64,000 nt of DNA from Daldinia sp. FL1419 (lineage: Eukaryota > Ascomycota > Sordariomycetes > Xylariales > Hypoxylaceae). Below are positions 59,601 through 64,000 of this stretch, piece after piece. Under the pieces are notes generated by a model, which saw only the letters and a list, made by a program, of their open reading frames with translations, ran no database searches and was not told the DNA's origin. A program made the position numbers and the translations under genes. Position 1 is the stretch's first letter. Every line of letters starts with the position of its first letter. Location of the stretch: positions 186,001 through 250,000 of the forward strand of contig MU623344.1 of NCBI GenBank assembly GCA_025201765.1. The letters are read 5' to 3'.

Positions 59601-62600
59601 TCCACAATACGCGTAACGACCTACGAATAGATAGTATTCGATATATGTACGTAGGGTAATACCAGAAAGCTTGTATGTACCTAGGAGGTAGGTGGTGAAA
59701 CCCGGAGTTAGATGGTTTTATTTTCTATTACTTTCAACTTTCAGGTAATAATAGTTACTTGAATAACACTTGACTTCAGAATCGAGATTTAACCCGCTAT
59801 ATATTTATAAAATAGTTGCATATACATAGTAGGCCAAGACCTCTCCGTAACCAACCCACCGATATCATATTACATGCCTCCTGTATATCCAGGTGCGCAT
59901 ATCCAAGTGTCTGTTCTCGTTAAGGTACTACTACCTGGGGGCTTTAGATTCGGCTACCTTTTAACCATAATGCAGAAGACTCAAATCTTCCCTCGCGCGC
60001 GACTTGATAAGAAAGCCGTCGGTGTCCTATGCCAAGAATAATACTACCAGCATCATCCGTGGGGCAGATGTGGTTCTCTTAGTTGTTACATAGTAGTAGT
60101 TGGTAGGCCTGGCGCAAACATGCCCACAGTAAGCTCGTGAAGGAATGAATTGCGTTATTCGGATCGCAAGGAGATTGATGTTTTTGATAGTTGAAAGAAT
60201 ACCTATTAGATATTTTACGATGTTGCTTTCTTACTGGATCCTCGTGATAGTTATGTCAAGTAACAAACAAATCTACTCCGTATAAGCTTTTAAAGTAGGC
60301 TTTTATTCCGAGGATCTTCAAGATCCTCCGAACCCCTGTCTCTCCTTGTCCTCTTTTTCTCACCCAGGTATCCCAAACTCCCAAATCTTTGGCAACCTTA
60401 AAATCTGCCAAACGGCATTTAAGCCCGATACCTTCCGATTTTTCGAACGGTTCACAAGACGGCAGCGCTGCGATGACGATCGCGATTTGCTTATGGATAT
60501 GATCAAATGCTGCATATTCCTTACAGTAAAGCAAACCTCGCACCCGAGAAATTAGCATCGATCTAATGACGTCTGTACGCGTGTGTCCTTCTGGGCTAAT
60601 AGATACGAAAAGCCCCCTCGACAGAGTAGATCGGTGCATTCCAAATAAGGGAGCTGCAAAGAACAAAGCGGCGGGGGGTTCGAGATAACGATAGAAGCTC
60701 GATAGAAAGAAAAAAAAAAGAAAAAAAGAAAAAAGAAAAAAAAAGAGAGCGCCGTCGTAGAGGATATGCATGTCCTTAGTCTCGGCGTCGTGTTAAACTA
60801 CAAGTGTCTCCGCCAACTTATACAAGATGGCCAATAGTTGGCCAAGGCTAACCAACCCGAGCGTAACCCGCGGTCGCATACATAGTACGTAGGGGAAATG
60901 CTAATATTCTCCATCTCTAAGAAAACTACCTAACTGCATAAATCATCCATTCCCGCCGATAGTGTTACCGTCGTACTCGTGTACCGACTGGCAGGACATG
61001 ACGATGAATAGCTTCAGAGAGGGCATAGTTTTTGGAGGTATAATCTCTTGGCTTTATGTTTTCTATTACGTGACGAACGTTAGATCGGTAGTCTAGCTGC
61101 TCGATCTTCTTGACACATCTCCCTTGCTTTCGCGAAGTCGTGCCTACATTGAGATACGTCGAGATAGGATGCGATGCGTCGTTAGATACGTGGTTGGAGC
61201 AAGTCATCCTGGGCAATGGAAAATCAGGATATCTCGTGATGATTGTCTGCTATGGCGAACTCCTTCGATATGACAAGGTTATGGTATAGTGCTTTTTGTG
61301 TGGTACGAGACTTATAGAGGCCCATTTAAACTGGAATTGCATACCTACCTACCTTACCTACATAGTACGATCTTGAGTCCAGCGCTTCGAGACGTGCCCT
61401 GGCTCTCGTCATCCTGGACCACACATTGGTTGCACATCGCTGTATTTTGATTAACCTTGGACCACTCATCTGGAATTACAAGAAAATGAACTACACACCT
61501 CGGATTATCGTTATAGCTTACACATGATGATAATCGAGGTGGCCTGCTACCCATCATGTGCAGTAGCGCTGCAGCCTTGCTCTTAGTCTGACTTGAATAA
61601 AGACCATCTCCACCGACAGCCAATATGAATCTCTCCAGGGCTATCATTTAAATTAACAGGACACAGGTTTATAGTAAAGCCATGTTCACACGCGATAATT
61701 CCTGCCACTTCGGAGGTCAGGTGAGAAGCTAAGAATTATTACCAGACAGTCTTTACCAAATGACATCTTCCACTACCTTGCGTGTGTCTTACGAGGAGAA
61801 GTTTTCGGATTCGTTCAAGAACCCACATCCCAGCATTATCAAATACACGAACCCGCGCAGTGGTGGTTCCGAACGAGGGGGTCACTTATCACAGTAATAG
61901 GGAACTGCTTTGGTTCGTTCGCTCATTTATTACTCGATTTTAAATCTATCCAACTGTAAAGCAACCCGTATAACCTTCTTGTATGGTCTCTAGTTCGACA
62001 CGAGTTGCCCGCTAGGAAACCCGCCTCTCCAATACCCGGAACTTTGAGGATCGAACTACTATACGCTACCTCTTTTGAAAAAGGGGTAAGGGCAGTAAGT
62101 AACAAAGCAAGAAGAAGCGATTTGACGTTACACGTGTAACATAGCAATAGCAAGCTGTTGCGATTTACGCAGAAGAGAGATAACCATACTACCAGGACCC
62201 AGATTAACCTGAAAGCTTACTTGGGTATCTACATGTAAACCTGCCTAAGGCACGTTAAATATGCGATCGAGGGAGGGAGGAGGGGACCCCGGCAGATCTT
62301 CACAGTACCTACCTACATATGTGGTTGAACGTTAGGTAATGAAGTCGCTTGGTAATAAACCTCTAAACATCGTCATCTGAGACTAGAGGTCGCATAGGTA
62401 GTTGGAATTACTGAGAATTTGGAGTTGTCACATTACCTGACCTATTTCCATAGGTTACATACAGTAAGCAACCCATGAGCATGCCAAGACCTGTAAAGCT
62501 TGTTGGCCACGACCCACGCACCAGAAGCCATTTGTGATGAGTTGAGATGGGTACCTAGCTTCTAGATGCTAGACCGAAAGCGAAAGAGAAAAGGAGAAAA

Positions 62601-63733
62601 AGAGAATGAAAGAAAGAAACCGAAACAGTCCAAAATATTATCGAGTATAATATTAGACGTTGACGATAATTTGGAAGCGCCGGCTTACACAGCACGCAAA
62701 AGGACGGATTTAGACATCTTCGTGAGCCTTTAGCAGCTTAGCAGCTTAGCATAGAGGGGCTTGCGGCGGGTTTTTCCGCTAATAGACATTTGGAGCCCTG
62801 CCGTCATGGCCTAGAATAATTAACTATAGCACATGTCTTTGTAGTGGCTTTGCCTCCTCTCACCTGAAACTCCCCGCCCCGAAATCCTCGGTAGCAGCTT
62901 TTTTATCTTCAGGGATGAGTTGACTTATACAGTAAATAGATAGAAATGATCCATAGCTGCAAGTTGCACGGGTTATGCCCACTACGTGCACTACGTAATT
63001 AAAAGCCCCGGCGAACAAGACTCCATCATTCCTGCGTGCAATTAGCGGTCGATGTTACTGCGATGTAAGGTAGATTGTGGGTAATGGTAGTAGAGAAGCG
63101 TAGGGGAAAATGTAGGGGGGGAGGACCATTTTCTGATCACAGCGTTTTGGGGAAAAGAAATGGGACGGTAACAAGGCACCTCCGATCGAAAATCCTTCCG
63201 TAACAACCTGGGCTTCTAATGTTAGCATAACGACTGCACGCCATCATGGTCACCACGCCGAGAGCGTGTCAAGGTACCTAGGTAGCCTATGTTCCTAGGT
63301 AGGTTATGTCCGGGTAGGCCCTGTAACGTATCCCCCACTGAGACAAGCTCGATGGGCCATCACTGGCCATCACTTTGGAATTTTAGGTACTGAAATGGAC
63401 TTATGTTGTGAAGTCCACTTGTTCAAGTGTATCATCATCATCATCATCTGTACTATGTATGCCCCAATATAGCGGGAAGCGGCACAAGGCCCCCCTTCGA
63501 TTTAACTATTAACTAAGAGAACTAATAATAACTTAAGCTTACAGGAAAAAGACGAAGTTTACGTAGTAGGATGCCAGATATTCCTCTTCTTCTGGAGAAA
63601 CGAGGGCTAATTTACCCACAAAGCCAAGATCCGAAATCGAACGATGGCGTCTCACAGCTCTTCGCGCATTTCCGTGTCAACATTATCTGTTTCCTATCTA
63701 TCGAATCCCACATGTTGCCTTCCCTGTACCTAG

Positions 63734-63782
63734 CCTTTCTTTTCTTTTCTTTCTTTCTTTTTTTTTTTTTTTTTTTTTTTTC
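63734..63782. repeat. pyrimidine tract ending in a run of 24 T
   Basis: TTTC/TTCT-type units followed by an uninterrupted run of 24 T (63758-63781). Confidence 0.9.
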
Positions 63783-64000
63783 GTGCCGTAGGTTGGGTCA
63801 GTACCAACAAAATAGCTGGAATGTATCCCTCGTAGCCCACATCCCACAGGCCTTCTCCAGACCTCACCATACCGAGGTCTGTCTACCCCCAGTTCATGTA
63901 CGATTCATCGGTAACACAAAGCAATTAACTATGTGCTGCAAAAGTTCAGCCACTCTGTTCGTCATCCTCTTAGCCCATCTTGCACATTGCTCCTCTGCAA

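Larger units (their letters stand above)
50231..64000. other. 13.8 kb without a supportable gene
   Basis: Frames up to 199 codons exist (54677-55276 plus; 60256-60771 minus, which starts in a poly-pyrimidine tract) but none shows a family motif, splice structure or codon bias. The 50.9-52.5 kb part has many A-runs and trinucleotide tracts on a moderate-GC background, resembling UTR or promoter DNA. Protein-like but unassignable traces occur near 53480-53580 and 54060-54170. TAGGTACCTA clusters are at about 57657-57770 and 63271-63300. Confidence 0.45.

Noticed and set aside
60256..60771. 171-codon minus-strand open frame starting with a Phe/Leu-rich segment
   Set aside because: The apparent signal or membrane segment is the translation of a poly-pyrimidine tract (60700-60745); the rest matches nothing I know.

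Overview
The window is nuclear DNA of a filamentous ascomycete (Pezizomycotina, most likely a Sordariomycete; a Xylariales-like genome is a guess). The evidence is: short GT-AG introns of about 56-196 bp with CTRAY/CTNAC-type branch sites; Pezizomycotina-type proteins (PCL-type cyclin, DUF7708-like and DUF7025-type AAA relics, a fungal Cys-rich membrane protein); an AT-saturated retrotransposon whose LTRs differ only by transitions, the signature of RIP; and intergenic DNA dotted with the palindromic TAGGTACCTA motif.

Layout: 1-716 holds the 3' end of a 6-phosphogluconate dehydrogenase paralog (+). About 10.9 kb without a supportable gene follows, its last 1.8 kb being the pyrimidine-rich upstream region of a PCL-type G1 cyclin (11611-13733, +). 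At 17.0-17.2 kb is a tRNA-like (SINE-like) segment. At 17.9-19.9 kb lie two broken genes: a DUF7708/NACHT-type N-terminal remnant (-) and an AAA ATPase remnant (+). Next are a GC-rich F-box-like gene (20511-21419, +) and the mitochondrial aspartate/glutamate carrier AGC1 (21933-24192, -). A complete but RIP-destroyed Ty3/gypsy-like LTR element occupies 26602-32198. Beyond it are a single-pass membrane protein gene (32696-33667, -) and a graveyard of three more relics (34.8-36.9 kb), including a TPR protein.

From 37.2 to 48.1 kb is the intact metabolic block: a Gfo/Idh/MocA oxidoreductase (-), a DHDPS-family aldolase of the GaaC/LGA1 type (+, divergent from it), a TDA3-like FAD oxidoreductase (-) and a Cys-type glutathione peroxidase (+). 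The last 15.9 kb has no gene I can support; it contains a 1-kb patch of hairpins and dispersed repeat copies (49.2-50.2 kb) and several simple repeats.

How they fit together: the oxidoreductase and the aldolase are divergently arranged and could both act on sugar acids; the pathway link is an inference. The carrier, 6PGDH paralog, glutathione peroxidase and cyclin are separate housekeeping or stress functions. Exon models were built by hand from splice signals and frame; all of those given close to whole codons.
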